Positions 1 through 7,864 are shown, numbered from the stretch's first letter. The stretch is DNA of 17,284 nt from Jaenimonas drosophilae (GCA_030849065.1 JASAON010001367.1:1-17284), one strand, 5' to 3'. Notes: generated by a model not told the origin, from the letters alone. Numbers and translations are program-made.

Positions 1-2
1 AA

Positions 3-515
3 AAGTCTTTCACAAAGCTGTCTGCGGATGCGTATACTCCCACAAGCGTCACCGATTTTTTAACAGCGTCAGCGGCTGCTTTTGATCGTATTAAGACGGG
101 CTATTGCGTGGAACATGCGAACGAAGTTAACACAACTGTTTTACCGATGCAGAAAGAACTCAAGAAGCTTCGTGATGAGTGTAAGAAACTTCAAGACCAA
201 CGAAGCTCTGTCGTTCATGAGTATGACGTGTACCGTGAAGAAGTTTCCAAGAAGGAATCGGACTACGCGAAAAGGGGAAAGAACCTCTCGGAATCGAAGT
301 CGTATGCAACTTTAGTACAGAAGAGGGATAGCCTAAAGGTTCGCTATGACGGCGTGGATGCTCAATTCAAGCAGTGCCACAACAATCTCATTCATACGAA
401 AAATTCCTCATTCGCCAGTAGTATGTCATCTTTCTTCAAGAGTAGCTTTACGCTTTTTAATGAAGTTACCCGAGAGTTCTGTACTCTTTACAATTCATCT
501 CTCCAAGCGGCTTAG
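3..515 (+). CDS. BAR-domain-like protein, 5'-truncated (C-terminal 170 residues)
   Basis: The reading frame is open from the window's first bases to a TAG at 513-515, so the start lies upstream and about 170 residues are visible. The visible part is almost wholly helical and charged. A first helix carries an F-D-R-I-K-T-G pattern. A long Lys/Glu-rich coiled coil follows, with motifs such as KELKKLRDECKKL and YDVYREEVSKKE. A last helix has SSFFKSSFTLFNEV. This order, with a YD in the middle helix and an FFxSxFxxF-type last helix, is what BAR domains show. BAR domains dimerise into banana-shaped modules that sense or bend membranes in endocytosis and trafficking, and BAR proteins are known in trypanosomatids. 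The fold is my inference from pattern; no N-terminal amphipathic helix or partner domain can be judged because the start is missing. A generic coiled-coil protein is the alternative. Confidence 0.6.
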   Translation, partial: KSFTKLSADAYTPTSVTDFLTASAAAFDRIKTGYCVEHANEVNTTVLPMQKELKKLRDECKKLQDQRSSVVHEYDVYREEVSKKESDYAKRGKNLSESKSYATLVQKRDSLKVRYDGVDAQFKQCHNNLIHTKNSSFASSMSSFFKSSFTLFNEVTREFCTLYNSSLQAA

Positions 516-800
516 CGTTGTATTAGCGAAGTGCGCTTCGGGCCGAATTACTTGTCAGGGCACTTTGTTAGCGCGCTTGACTTCGCTTGCCTCGGATGGT
601 AGTCTTTTCCCCATTAATCACTCCGTGCTTGCTGCGGTCGCTGTGGCACCACCGCCAATCCTGTGCCGCTAGATAGTCTGTGGACTTCATCCACTTAACA
701 AATGAGGAGGAAAATAATCAGTGTGCTCCTTGAAATAGTAACTGTTGTGATTCTGTTGTACTCTTCCCGATTTCTCTCGTCTCTCTCTTTTCTCCAGATA
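516..800 (+). other. Intergenic region: 3' UTR of the BAR-like gene and start signals of the SNARE gene
   Basis: No gene is credible here. A 5-bp hairpin (cgaag, loop tgcg, cttcg; 527-540) lies 11 nt past the stop. An open frame through 346-672 overlaps the BAR-like gene in another frame and has no support. Confidence 0.5.
761..797 (+). promoter_or_regulatory. Predicted trans-splice acceptor for the SNARE gene
   Basis: A CT-rich tract at 761-795 ends in an AG at 796-797, the first AG after the tract. It leaves only 3 nt (ata) before the ATG at 801. This is a prediction from the kinetoplastid rule that the spliced leader joins at the first AG downstream of a polypyrimidine tract. Confidence 0.6.
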
Positions 801-1484
801 ATGGCTACACATGATGACCCTTTTGAAATATCCGTAAGGGAAGTTCAGTCCCTGGTGTCCCAGGCAAAGCACATTGAACGCTTGATATCTGATCGAGGCG
901 TTGTGAGCGCATCCCATATCTCGGAACTTCGGACAATCATCGAAGATGCCGAAGAGGTTCTGGAGCTAATTCGCGAAGGCGTTCGCGTGGTGGAAGATCA
1001 AGGTGGAAGAGTTCAGCGGAAAGTCTTCTCTGCCAATGAGATGGTGGATCGTCAGAATACCTTGAGATCTTTGGAGAAGAGTGTGGGAGAAGTGTCGCGC
1101 TTCTTCCACTCGGCGGAGCGTAGGTGCGCAGAAATTATGACAGCTGAAGTTGCCCCTCACCGAGGACGACTGGCAGATGACTTTGTTGTGGCTCAAGAAC
1201 TAGCTCAGGTGCAGGAACAGCAACAACAGGATGAGGTTCTTGATCGTTTGGCGTTTGGCCTGAATGAAATGCGTGAAACAGGAACCAACATAAACGATGA
1301 ACTTTCTCGACAGGAGATTATTCTGTCCGATATGGATTCCAGCATAGGTCGCGTTCAAGTACACCTGCGCCAGGCAAACGAGAGGGTGGATCAGCTACTG
1401 GCCAGCTTATCAAACAGTGGTAAGTTTTGCACGATTTTTGCACTTGTCGCTGTGCTTGTCATTCTGCTATGGTTTATGTTCTGA
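801..1484 (+). CDS. Qc-SNARE, syntaxin-6/syntaxin-61-like
   Basis: The 227-residue protein begins with DDPFEISVREVQSLV, the signature opening of the syntaxin 6/10/61 N-terminal helical domain (about residues 4-105). A Q-rich linker (134-143) leads to a SNARE helix at about 146-203 with heptad hydrophobics; Q171 (in ELSRQEIIL) fits the zero-layer glutamine. A single hydrophobic C-terminal anchor (208-227) ends at the chain end, as in tail-anchored SNAREs. Family knowledge: these Qc-SNAREs act in TGN/endosome fusion with Qa, Qb and R partners. An in-frame ATG at 702 would add 33 residues, but it lies upstream of the polypyrimidine tract, and the extra residues mostly translate that tract; the conserved N-terminus starts at 801. 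The family call is strong; the exact compartment is inferred. Confidence 0.85.
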   Translation: MATHDDPFEISVREVQSLVSQAKHIERLISDRGVVSASHISELRTIIEDAEEVLELIREGVRVVEDQGGRVQRKVFSANEMVDRQNTLRSLEKSVGEVSRFFHSAERRCAEIMTAEVAPHRGRLADDFVVAQELAQVQEQQQQDEVLDRLAFGLNEMRETGTNINDELSRQEIILSDMDSSIGRVQVHLRQANERVDQLLASLSNSGKFCTIFALVAVLVILLWFMF

Positions 1485-1608
1485 AGTTATGTCATGTCAG
1501 GCCGAGTCGTTATCGTTTGTATGAAGGCTCCTTGCTATTGACTGCACCAATACTCATAATTCCAGCTCGTCTTGCGCGGAATACCTCTGCGGCCTTGTTC
1601 GGTGGCTG

Positions 1609-1653
1609 TTTATTTCTCTCTCTCTGACCGCTCTCATTCTCTCATTGGGGTAG
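1609..1653 (+). promoter_or_regulatory. Predicted trans-splice acceptor for the Asp-box gene
   Basis: A pyrimidine tract at 1609-1646 with uninterrupted CT repeats is followed by its first AG at 1652-1653, again just 3 nt (ccg) before the ATG at 1657. A possible alternative AG lies at 1564-1565 after a weaker tract, which would give a leader of roughly 90 nt. Confidence 0.55.
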
Positions 1654-1656
1654 CCG

Positions 1657-3210
1657 ATGAACAAGTCACTCGAACTATCCGCAATCCTTCGACGGTCATG
1701 TGAGAAGACCCGGGAGCGGAACCTTGTTCTCTTTCATGCCCTTCTCTCAGCAGTGAGTGATGTGGACCACTCCGTGAATGACTGGAGCCATCTCTCGAAT
1801 GCATCCATTTGCGCAGTTCTGAGATGTTGTCTCTTGGGAAGTGCATCCCCACGCTTCATTTTTGTGCTTGGAAGTAATGCAGTGCTTCTTCGCAGCCCTG
1901 ATCTGGGATCAGCATGGACGAAAATTTTCCCCATTGATAGCCACAGTAGTGCCCTGCCCCCAGCGGCGGAGGAGAAAGTGGCTGAAGACGACGAGGTGTC
2001 TAGGATCACCCAGCTGATGTCTCCTGCCGATGGGAGCACAACATCCTCTATTGAAGAAGACGCGACCGAAGCCCGGTCTCCGCCTCGTCAGCAAGTTACG
2101 TGTGTCAGTGCGTTCCAGGACATTGTTGCCGTTGGCGGGCCCCACGGTTATGTTGCGCTTTCTGGTAACCGTGGTATGTCGTTTACCACCGTACCGAAGA
2201 AGATAGTTGCTTTGGGAAGTCAAGAAGAGGACTTTCTTCACATCTCGTGTGTTGATCTTACCCATATCTTGATTGCCACTGGTCGCCGTGTGATCAGGCT
2301 TGACATTCAGATGGACAGCCTCGGTCAGGTCTCGCCGTGCGGTGCGAAGTTGGTGTTGACTTGCGCAGGTGCCATTGGATTGCTAACGTCTTACTCATGG
2401 AGCAGTCGATCTCGGGAGTGCGTCGTCGCTGAGCCGCTTGCGATGCACTTAAGCTGGGACGCTGGTGAAAACTTTCTCCGCGTCTTCCACGCCCTGGGCT
2501 CCATTCGCAGCGTCGATGCGCTCACGGCTCTTCGTCGGGCTGAACTGCCTCGGTTTGGAGAGGTCTCCCGTATCTATTCATCTGCCGTGCAAGGTGTTCC
2601 AACGAGTGGTGAAGACAAGACCTCGGACAACAAAAAGTCAAACAACAACAGCTACGAGTACTCCAGCGGATACACGGTGCGGGAAGGAAACGCGGTAGAT
2701 CGCCTGCGCTCGCTAAACCTGCATGAGCACTTCATTCCATCCAACTCAACACCCAATATGTTCTTCCGCTACTTCATGGTATGTGGTGTGGGGACCGAAG
2801 TCATCAACTACGACTACAGCGCACTGCTCTTTGTTGGAGTGACTGTGGCAGGAAACCAAGCTACTGTCTTCTCAGTAGCGGATCATGTGAGCTATATCCC
2901 CTTTACGCACTCTGGGCTTAGCGAACCGATGGCATGTGTTGTACAGCGAGGTCCTCTGGAGTCCAAAACACCCATTGTGGCAGTCCGTGCCAATAGCATG
3001 GGAGTCAGCTTTTCCCACAACTTTACCAAATGGTCTGCCCCAAAGAAGGGCGCCTGCGTTGGCCTAGTTCCCGCCGACGGAGGCCAGCTTGTGGTGGCGG
3101 GGCAGCGAAACCTGTTTTCACGCTTTCAGTACGCAGAGTCTGTTGGTGAACACGCCATGCCCAGCAGCCTGAGAGTTCCATCAGTGCAGCAGGTCGCATC
3201 TTCCGTCTAG
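1657..3210 (+). CDS. Asp-box (BNR) repeat protein, predicted beta-propeller, function unknown
   Basis: The protein has 517 residues, with an in-frame TAG two codons before the ATG that fixes the start. I do not recognise a named family. Short S-x-D-x-G-x-x-W/F motifs recur: SPDLGSAW at 80-87, SGNRGMSF at 169-176, SWDAGENF at 266-273 and a degenerate one near 451-459. Each follows a hydrophobic strand (FIFVLGSNAVLL, YVALSG, LAMHL, MGVSF). Asp-boxes sit in the hairpins of propeller blades in sialidases, sortilins and Ycf48-type proteins. There is no signal peptide or TM segment, so it should be cytosolic or nuclear, unlike surface trans-sialidases. Two likely disordered insertions interrupt it: an acidic one at 93-145 and an Asn/Ser/Lys-rich one at 313-340. 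An N-terminal helical region (1-60) precedes the first blade. The propeller is inferred; a scaffold role is possible but not shown. Confidence 0.75.
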   Translation: MNKSLELSAILRRSCEKTRERNLVLFHALLSAVSDVDHSVNDWSHLSNASICAVLRCCLLGSASPRFIFVLGSNAVLLRSPDLGSAWTKIFPIDSHSSALPPAAEEKVAEDDEVSRITQLMSPADGSTTSSIEEDATEARSPPRQQVTCVSAFQDIVAVGGPHGYVALSGNRGMSFTTVPKKIVALGSQEEDFLHISCVDLTHILIATGRRVIRLDIQMDSLGQVSPCGAKLVLTCAGAIGLLTSYSWSSRSRECVVAEPLAMHLSWDAGENFLRVFHALGSIRSVDALTALRRAELPRFGEVSRIYSSAVQGVPTSGEDKTSDNKKSNNNSYEYSSGYTVREGNAVDRLRSLNLHEHFIPSNSTPNMFFRYFMVCGVGTEVINYDYSALLFVGVTVAGNQATVFSVADHVSYIPFTHSGLSEPMACVVQRGPLESKTPIVAVRANSMGVSFSHNFTKWSAPKKGACVGLVPADGGQLVVAGQRNLFSRFQYAESVGEHAMPSSLRVPSVQQVASSV

Positions 3211-3537
3211 TTTCCTGTGAACGTACCCCAAAATATCCCGTCATGCATCTATTTCCCCTCCCACACACAGAAGATGGATGTCCAACTCATTGCAGATGTT
3301 CGCGATCCCCATCTCTACTACTCATCATTCTCTTTTTTTTCACTTCTCACAAGATGCGTTTGAGCCTCTATTCAGGTCCTGCTCCTAACCCACTCACGTA
3401 GTCCGGTTAGCGCGTGGTACCTTGTTTGTCCCTCGGCCCCTCTTCTCATCATCTTCCTTACACAACCCCACACCCCGCTCTTAACACTCGCAGATCCTTG
3501 CAGTGGTTCACCCAGGGCTCATACTCATCAAACCAAT
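3211..3537 (+). other. Intergenic region: 3' UTR and trans-splice signals
   Basis: No gene is seen in these 327 nt. They hold the 3' UTR of the Asp-box gene, a T-rich run near 3330-3340, then a long pyrimidine tract (3421-3482) with the first AG at 3492-3493. That gives a 44-nt leader for the WD40 gene; another AG follows at 3502-3503. Confidence 0.6.
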
Positions 3538-4818
3538 ATGGGTCAAACCTGTCTTAAGGGGGATGACGCCGTGGAAAAGAGGCCAACACGTTCCTCTGGC
3601 AAGTATGAAGACCATGCCACCCCAAAGGAGTCCAAACACAACCGTTCCGTGGATCACAGTCGTGTCACTGGTGTGTCGCTTGTCTCCCAAATCGAGTCCC
3701 TGCAACATACTATGAGACCATCTGTCCTCGTAGTGGGTGAAGGCCATCTCCATCCATCGTTTCGTCAGTTCACGCCCCTCTTTCGCCCAGGATTGAGTGC
3801 TTTATCGGTGGCGTCGTGCGAAGCGCTGCAGCTCACTGGCCAAATCCTCGCTGTTGGTGAAGACTGCAGCATCGCCATGACAAACTACGAAACGGGGCAT
3901 GTCCTTCGTCGCTGGGTTCATGCCCATGAGAGGGATATCACCTGTGTCACGCGTCCGTTAGCTGGAACGCGTCGGTTCGCCACTGCAGGTCGCGATACGG
4001 TTGTGAAGGTCTGGACCGTGGACAGTGACGCTCCACTGGCCGAGCTTTGTGGTCATACCCTCAACGTTCCTAGCGTTGATCTTCTCCCCGACGGATTGCA
4101 TGCAGTCTCTGGAAGCCGAGACAACACTGTTCGCCTGTGGGATGTTGAGACTGCATCTGAATTGTGCTGCGCTGACATCAAGCTGAACCTGGTGCGCTTC
4201 GTGCGCTATGTTCCCTCCCTGCAGTGTGTAGCACAGGGTGGTGAAGATATGATGCTGCGGTTGTGGGACATCCGCTGCGACGGTGGGAGCAGCGCCATGG
4301 AGCTCCCACGTGAGCTGCCCTGCGCAGACTACTTTCCTGTTTGTGGTGACGTTAGTGAGAAGCACCCTCATCAGTTTATTACTGGTCATAACGGAGTGAA
4401 CGGGACAGGGTCTTTTGCTGCGGAATGGGACTTGCGTATGGGCAAGCAGGTTAGAACCTACGTAGGTCACTCCAGCACCATCAATTCTGTCTGTACCACC
4501 TCCAACACAAAATTCTATCCGAGTGGCACCTTTATAACTGCCAGTGAAGACGGTAATATAAATGTGTGGGAGTCTCCAGACGACGTCACTTCACCTTCAC
4601 AAGTACACCCCCGCAACGTGTATGATCTTCCTGAAGGTTATGTGACATGTCTTGAGACGGTGGCAAATGGGGACATCATTGCATCCATGCGAAACGGCTG
4701 CATCACTGTCCTACGGCCCCAGATCTCGGAGAAGTCAGGCGAGACGAAAATAGCCCAACGCTTCCGCTACATTGGTGATCCCGCTGGACGTAAGGCTGGG
4801 CCTGCAGCAATGCTATAG
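3538..4818 (+). CDS. WD40-repeat protein, WDR31-like, with possible N-terminal acylation
   Basis: The 426-residue protein has WD-type blade ends at VKVWTV (156-161), VRLWDV (198-203), LRLWDI (240-245), AAEWDL (294-299) and NVWE (342-345), preceded by GH and SRD/GRD/GED turns (CGHTLNV at 171, VGHSSTI at 309). Weaker blades at about 100-125 and 368-392 complete a probable seven-blade propeller. The order, including the GSRDNT turn and the low-similarity fifth blade around 265-299, resembles animal WDR31, a ciliary WD40 protein. That match is from memory, not a search. The N-terminus MGQTCLKG has Gly2 (myristoylation) and Cys5 (palmitoylation), although Leu at position 6 is not the preferred residue. 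A low-complexity basic/Ser linker (7-60) joins it to the propeller. No enzyme activity is expected. A generic WD40 scaffold is the alternative. Confidence 0.85.
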   Translation: MGQTCLKGDDAVEKRPTRSSGKYEDHATPKESKHNRSVDHSRVTGVSLVSQIESLQHTMRPSVLVVGEGHLHPSFRQFTPLFRPGLSALSVASCEALQLTGQILAVGEDCSIAMTNYETGHVLRRWVHAHERDITCVTRPLAGTRRFATAGRDTVVKVWTVDSDAPLAELCGHTLNVPSVDLLPDGLHAVSGSRDNTVRLWDVETASELCCADIKLNLVRFVRYVPSLQCVAQGGEDMMLRLWDIRCDGGSSAMELPRELPCADYFPVCGDVSEKHPHQFITGHNGVNGTGSFAAEWDLRMGKQVRTYVGHSSTINSVCTTSNTKFYPSGTFITASEDGNINVWESPDDVTSPSQVHPRNVYDLPEGYVTCLETVANGDIIASMRNGCITVLRPQISEKSGETKIAQRFRYIGDPAGRKAGPAAML

Positions 4819-5180
4819 ATCACCCTTTGGTTGGCATTGGATGCCAACACACTTCCTTCTGGGCCCTCGGTCCCCATGGATACTCTATCGGACCGTATGA
4901 TTCCAGTTGTCTCTTACTTCATCTCTCGAGCGTCCCCTCTAATGGGGAGTCGTTCCGTGGCGCGTTGCGATCACGTTGCTGTGTACTCCGTTTTGATTGA
5001 GTGTTAAGTGCGTGGTGCGTTCATGTGGGACACACACCCGCACGTGACGCCTTTATTTTTTCTGCACTGTGAACACGAACCTTGATGCAGTTGGTTATTT
5101 TTTGGCGCTCCTCGTCATTTCTTCTTCTTCGTTAGGCCTCACATACGTAACAGTTCCTCGTACTCGAGGAAGGCTTGAAC
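4819..5180 (+). other. Intergenic region: 3' UTR with hairpin, then trans-splice signals
   Basis: No coding gene is seen in these 362 nt. A perfect hairpin lies 12 nt after the WD40 stop (separate entry). The downstream end carries a pyrimidine tract at about 5108-5133 (ctcctcgtcatttcttcttc), with the first AG at 5134-5135 and a 45-nt leader for the next gene. Confidence 0.6.
4830..4848 (+). repeat. Perfect inverted repeat (hairpin) in the WD40 3' UTR
   Basis: The arm gttggcat (4830-4837) and its exact reverse complement atgccaac (4841-4848) flank a 3-nt loop tgg. As RNA this is an 8-bp stem 11 nt past the stop codon. It could be a 3' UTR element; nothing shows a function. Confidence 0.5.
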
Positions 5181-6164
5181 ATGAACGCTGAATCACCCAC
5201 CCCGACTGCGTCCGTGAACGCGTTGGATCGGTACCAAGTGGTGTACGATACACATGCCCGAGTGGAGAATGAAGTGGCTCGAGCTCGGGTACTTGCAGCC
5301 GCGACATCCAAAGGAGGTAAAGGACAGGTTTTTGGAGAGTACAATCCGGAAGTGGAACTTGCCGCGTGTAGGAACAAGCTTTCAAAGGAGGTTTCTAGCT
5401 GTCTTCGGTTGTTTTCATCCACACGAAGTCAGCCGTCTTCAAAGGGAATGACGAGCGTGGAGCTCCTCTACGAGCCTGGCCGCAGCCCGCCCCAACGCAT
5501 AAGTGCCTTTTTGGAATTCGTGGGTGGGGTGATGGACGGAGGGGTTGCACCACCGGAAGTAATGATCACCGCATGTCGCTCACTTCGGAGAGTAGATCCC
5601 GCAGCGGCAGCTGGTCTTGCACAGACCGCTGTTCTTGCACTGCTTCACCCATCAACTGAGCGAGGTCATGCCCAGCGGCACCTGCCAGCACTACTCTCAC
5701 TGGAAATGGAGTGCGCTGCTGAAGCTGGCAACGGCACCGTCGTCACAATCGTTTCACATCGTGGACCCATCGAAGAAGTACTTGGGGTGCCGGTAGTCAC
5801 GGAGCTCCTCCTCTGCCAACAAGCGTGCACCGCTTTTGCGAAGTCTGTCAAAGACTCCGCCATTCGTGATGCTGCGTCTCTCGCGGTCGCCACTCAGGCG
5901 AGTACCTCGCAGCAACCTGCACAGCGCTCAGGCATCCCACCCGGCCCAGTCACAGAACAGCCAAGTGAGAAGCAGAGCTTTTGGAGACAACTATTGAATC
6001 TGCGAGACTTCTCATCCAACAAGGTTGTCATCTTGCGTGTTCTATGCGCCATGATCATGCTCTTCATGGCACGACGTCCCATCGGTGTGATATGGAGGTG
6101 GGGAAGCTCCTTGGGAGGATCACTGCGCTCCGGTAGGCCTCCGCCTCGGAGACTGGTGCTTTGA
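5181..6164 (+). CDS. Tail-anchored membrane protein of unknown function
   Basis: The ATG at 5181 is the first after the predicted acceptor at 5134-5135; a TTG six bases earlier is not a plausible start. The 327-residue chain has a mostly helical, Ala-rich soluble part (about 10-240) that could be TPR-like (helices at 104-130, 140-158, 168-182 and 205-240). A Pro/Gln/Ser linker follows (241-262). One hydrophobic segment (about 281-297, ILRVLCAMIMLFMA) then precedes a 30-residue strongly basic tail with several Arg and Pro. There is no signal peptide, so it is likely a tail-anchored protein facing the cytosol. A short TM followed by a basic tail is typical of mitochondrial or peroxisomal/glycosomal tail anchors. 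Shape and size recall the PEX26/APEM9/PEX15 group that docks the PEX1-PEX6 exportomer, but I see no diagnostic motif, so that identity is only a guess. Confidence 0.75.
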   Translation: MNAESPTPTASVNALDRYQVVYDTHARVENEVARARVLAAATSKGGKGQVFGEYNPEVELAACRNKLSKEVSSCLRLFSSTRSQPSSKGMTSVELLYEPGRSPPQRISAFLEFVGGVMDGGVAPPEVMITACRSLRRVDPAAAAGLAQTAVLALLHPSTERGHAQRHLPALLSLEMECAAEAGNGTVVTIVSHRGPIEEVLGVPVVTELLLCQQACTAFAKSVKDSAIRDAASLAVATQASTSQQPAQRSGIPPGPVTEQPSEKQSFWRQLLNLRDFSSNKVVILRVLCAMIMLFMARRPIGVIWRWGSSLGGSLRSGRPPPRRLVL

Positions 6165-6201
6165 CGTGTGGGGCATTACACGTATGCGTATCGAACTCGT
6201 T

Positions 6202-6213
6202 GTCCCATGGGAC
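6202..6213. repeat. 12-bp perfect palindrome in the intergenic region
   Basis: The sequence gtcccatgggac equals its own reverse complement. It lies 37 nt after the stop of the tail-anchored gene, in the spacer before the transporter gene. A 5-bp inverted repeat (cgtgt/acacg, 6165-6169 and 6178-6182) sits between the stop and this palindrome. No function is evident. Confidence 0.35.
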
Positions 6214-6360
6214 CCACCAAAGCCAGGTTGTTGTGAGTCTGGAGCTAAAAGAACTGTTTCCTCGACCCACGAATGATGTTGCACTCTTATTCTTCTTCTC
6301 TGACTTCTCACTCGGCACAACCCCAGTAGCTCAACCACCTGTGGCGCATTCCGCTACTGC

Positions 6361-6411
6361 GGCCACGCGCTTCACTTTTCACTATATCAGCATTCCCCTC
6401 TTCTCACTGAG
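6361..6411 (+). promoter_or_regulatory. Predicted trans-splice acceptors for the FLVCR-like gene
   Basis: Two pyrimidine tracts (about 6369-6388 and 6391-6408) are followed by AGs at 6389-6390 and 6410-6411. They would give leaders of 51 or 30 nt before the ATG at 6442. Confidence 0.5.
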
Positions 6412-6441
6412 CATCTCCGCGTGGCACTGTAATCTATAATC

Positions 6442-7857
6442 ATGCAGATCCCAGCTTTCATTCGGGCAATGCAGGACAAGTACAAGGTCTTATTCATCTT
6501 CATCCTGTTCTCCATGAACAACGGCTTTGCATGGCTCATGTTCGATCCCGTGGCAGGATGGCTTGAGGATAACGTTGAGGGACTTGGTCGCACTCAGCTG
6601 GAGCTCTTATCGTCTTGGCAGCCAGCGGTCTTCCTCTGCATGTGCATTCCGGTCATGAAGATGGTCACCAAGTTTGATGGACTGCGCTTTGCCATCCGAA
6701 TCGGTGCTACCGCCGAGGTTGCTGGTGCTGTGCTCAAGACAATAGGCTCCTTTTCACGGAGAAGCCCAGCGGGCCTCATCTTTCTTCATCTTGGACAAAT
6801 CTGCAGTGGTGTTGGCTCTCCTGTTGCAACAGGAGTTGTCTCGGCGCTGTCGGCGCAGTGGTTTGCACCGGAGGAGCGCACCCGCGCCACCGCCGCTGCC
6901 GTTCTATTCAACTCCGTTGGCAATGCCTTGTGCTATCTCCTCGTCCCCACCATGACACGCCACCTTACCTTCACCGCCGTCACCTTCTACGAGGTAATCA
7001 TGGCGGGGCTGGCGGTGTACTGCGCTTGGTTTCTTCTTCCGCAGGAGCCAGAGCAGGTGGAACAGGTTAGCACCACTCATGCACGCCCCGCCTCAAACTT
7101 CATGGGAAGTGACGACGGGGAAGATAGCGGCAACAACTACCAGCCACCCGCGACACAGGCAGGTGAAATAGTAGTGACCTCCCACACCAAGGTTCATAGT
7201 GCGCTCATGACTCAGCTCAGCGCGCTCCTTCGTATCCCGTCATGTGTGTGCCTGCTTCTAATTTACGCGTGGCTGTGTGGAGGGTTCTCCGCGTGGATCT
7301 CACTCTTCGCAGTCACCTACCACACCGTCTACGATGAAGGCTTCATTGGCGTGATGAGCTTCTTTGGCATGTCAGCCTACGTCACGGGCGGTTTGATCTC
7401 CTCATATGTGGTTGACCTCTACTTTTCCCGTCAGATGAAGTACGTCATCTTTTTCTGCATCACGATGAACACACTCAGTAACCTCATCTTCATTGCCAGT
7501 ACCCCAAACGACAAGGGATACTGCCTGTGGAACATGGGCAAAGGCTTCATTGTTCTCTCAACAGCCATGTGCGGATTCTGGAACGGGGCGGCCGCTCCCC
7601 TCTTTTATGAGTTGGTTGCCGAGATTTCTTTTCCTGTCGAGGAAGGAGTAAGCGGTATCTGCATCTCTGTCATGGAGAATCTTGGCGCACTTGTCTTCTA
7701 CCAGGTCGTCTCCCGCTTCTTCCAGGGGCAGTCGATGAGCGTAGCCTATTCCTTTGGCATGACATTGGCCGTAGCCATCTGCGCTGCCGTTAAGCAACGC
7801 TACAATCGATCCTACCATGCATACCTCCAAGAAACGGGGGCACCTCCCAGCGTGTGA
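6442..7857 (+). CDS. Major facilitator superfamily transporter, FLVCR (SLC49)-like
   Basis: The 471-residue protein has about 12 hydrophobic segments in two halves split by a hydrophilic acidic loop (202-250). TM1 carries MNNGFAWLMFDP (25-36), the place where FLVCR proteins have an N-x-F/x-W motif. TM4-5 read GQICSGVGSPVATGVVSALS (118-137), followed by QWFAPEERTRATAAAVLFNSVG, close in pattern to the FLVCR WF-x-x-x-ER-x-x-AT segment. The second half has PLFYELVAEISFPVEEGVSG (386-405), matching the FLVCR E-x-x-x-E-x-x-[FY]P-x-x-EG motif. Animal FLVCR proteins carry haem or choline/ethanolamine, and a Leishmania FLVCR homologue has been linked to haem transport. Trypanosomatids lack full haem synthesis, so haem uptake or trafficking is a reasonable guess, but the substrate cannot be read from sequence. 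Confidence 0.87.
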   Translation: MQIPAFIRAMQDKYKVLFIFILFSMNNGFAWLMFDPVAGWLEDNVEGLGRTQLELLSSWQPAVFLCMCIPVMKMVTKFDGLRFAIRIGATAEVAGAVLKTIGSFSRRSPAGLIFLHLGQICSGVGSPVATGVVSALSAQWFAPEERTRATAAAVLFNSVGNALCYLLVPTMTRHLTFTAVTFYEVIMAGLAVYCAWFLLPQEPEQVEQVSTTHARPASNFMGSDDGEDSGNNYQPPATQAGEIVVTSHTKVHSALMTQLSALLRIPSCVCLLLIYAWLCGGFSAWISLFAVTYHTVYDEGFIGVMSFFGMSAYVTGGLISSYVVDLYFSRQMKYVIFFCITMNTLSNLIFIASTPNDKGYCLWNMGKGFIVLSTAMCGFWNGAAAPLFYELVAEISFPVEEGVSGICISVMENLGALVFYQVVSRFFQGQSMSVAYSFGMTLAVAICAAVKQRYNRSYHAYLQETGAPPSV

Positions 7858-7864
7858 TGGATGA

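Noticed and set aside
346..672. Second + strand open frame overlapping the BAR-like gene
   Set aside because: It lies mostly within the BAR-like frame and its 3' UTR and lacks any domain or dedicated splice signal.
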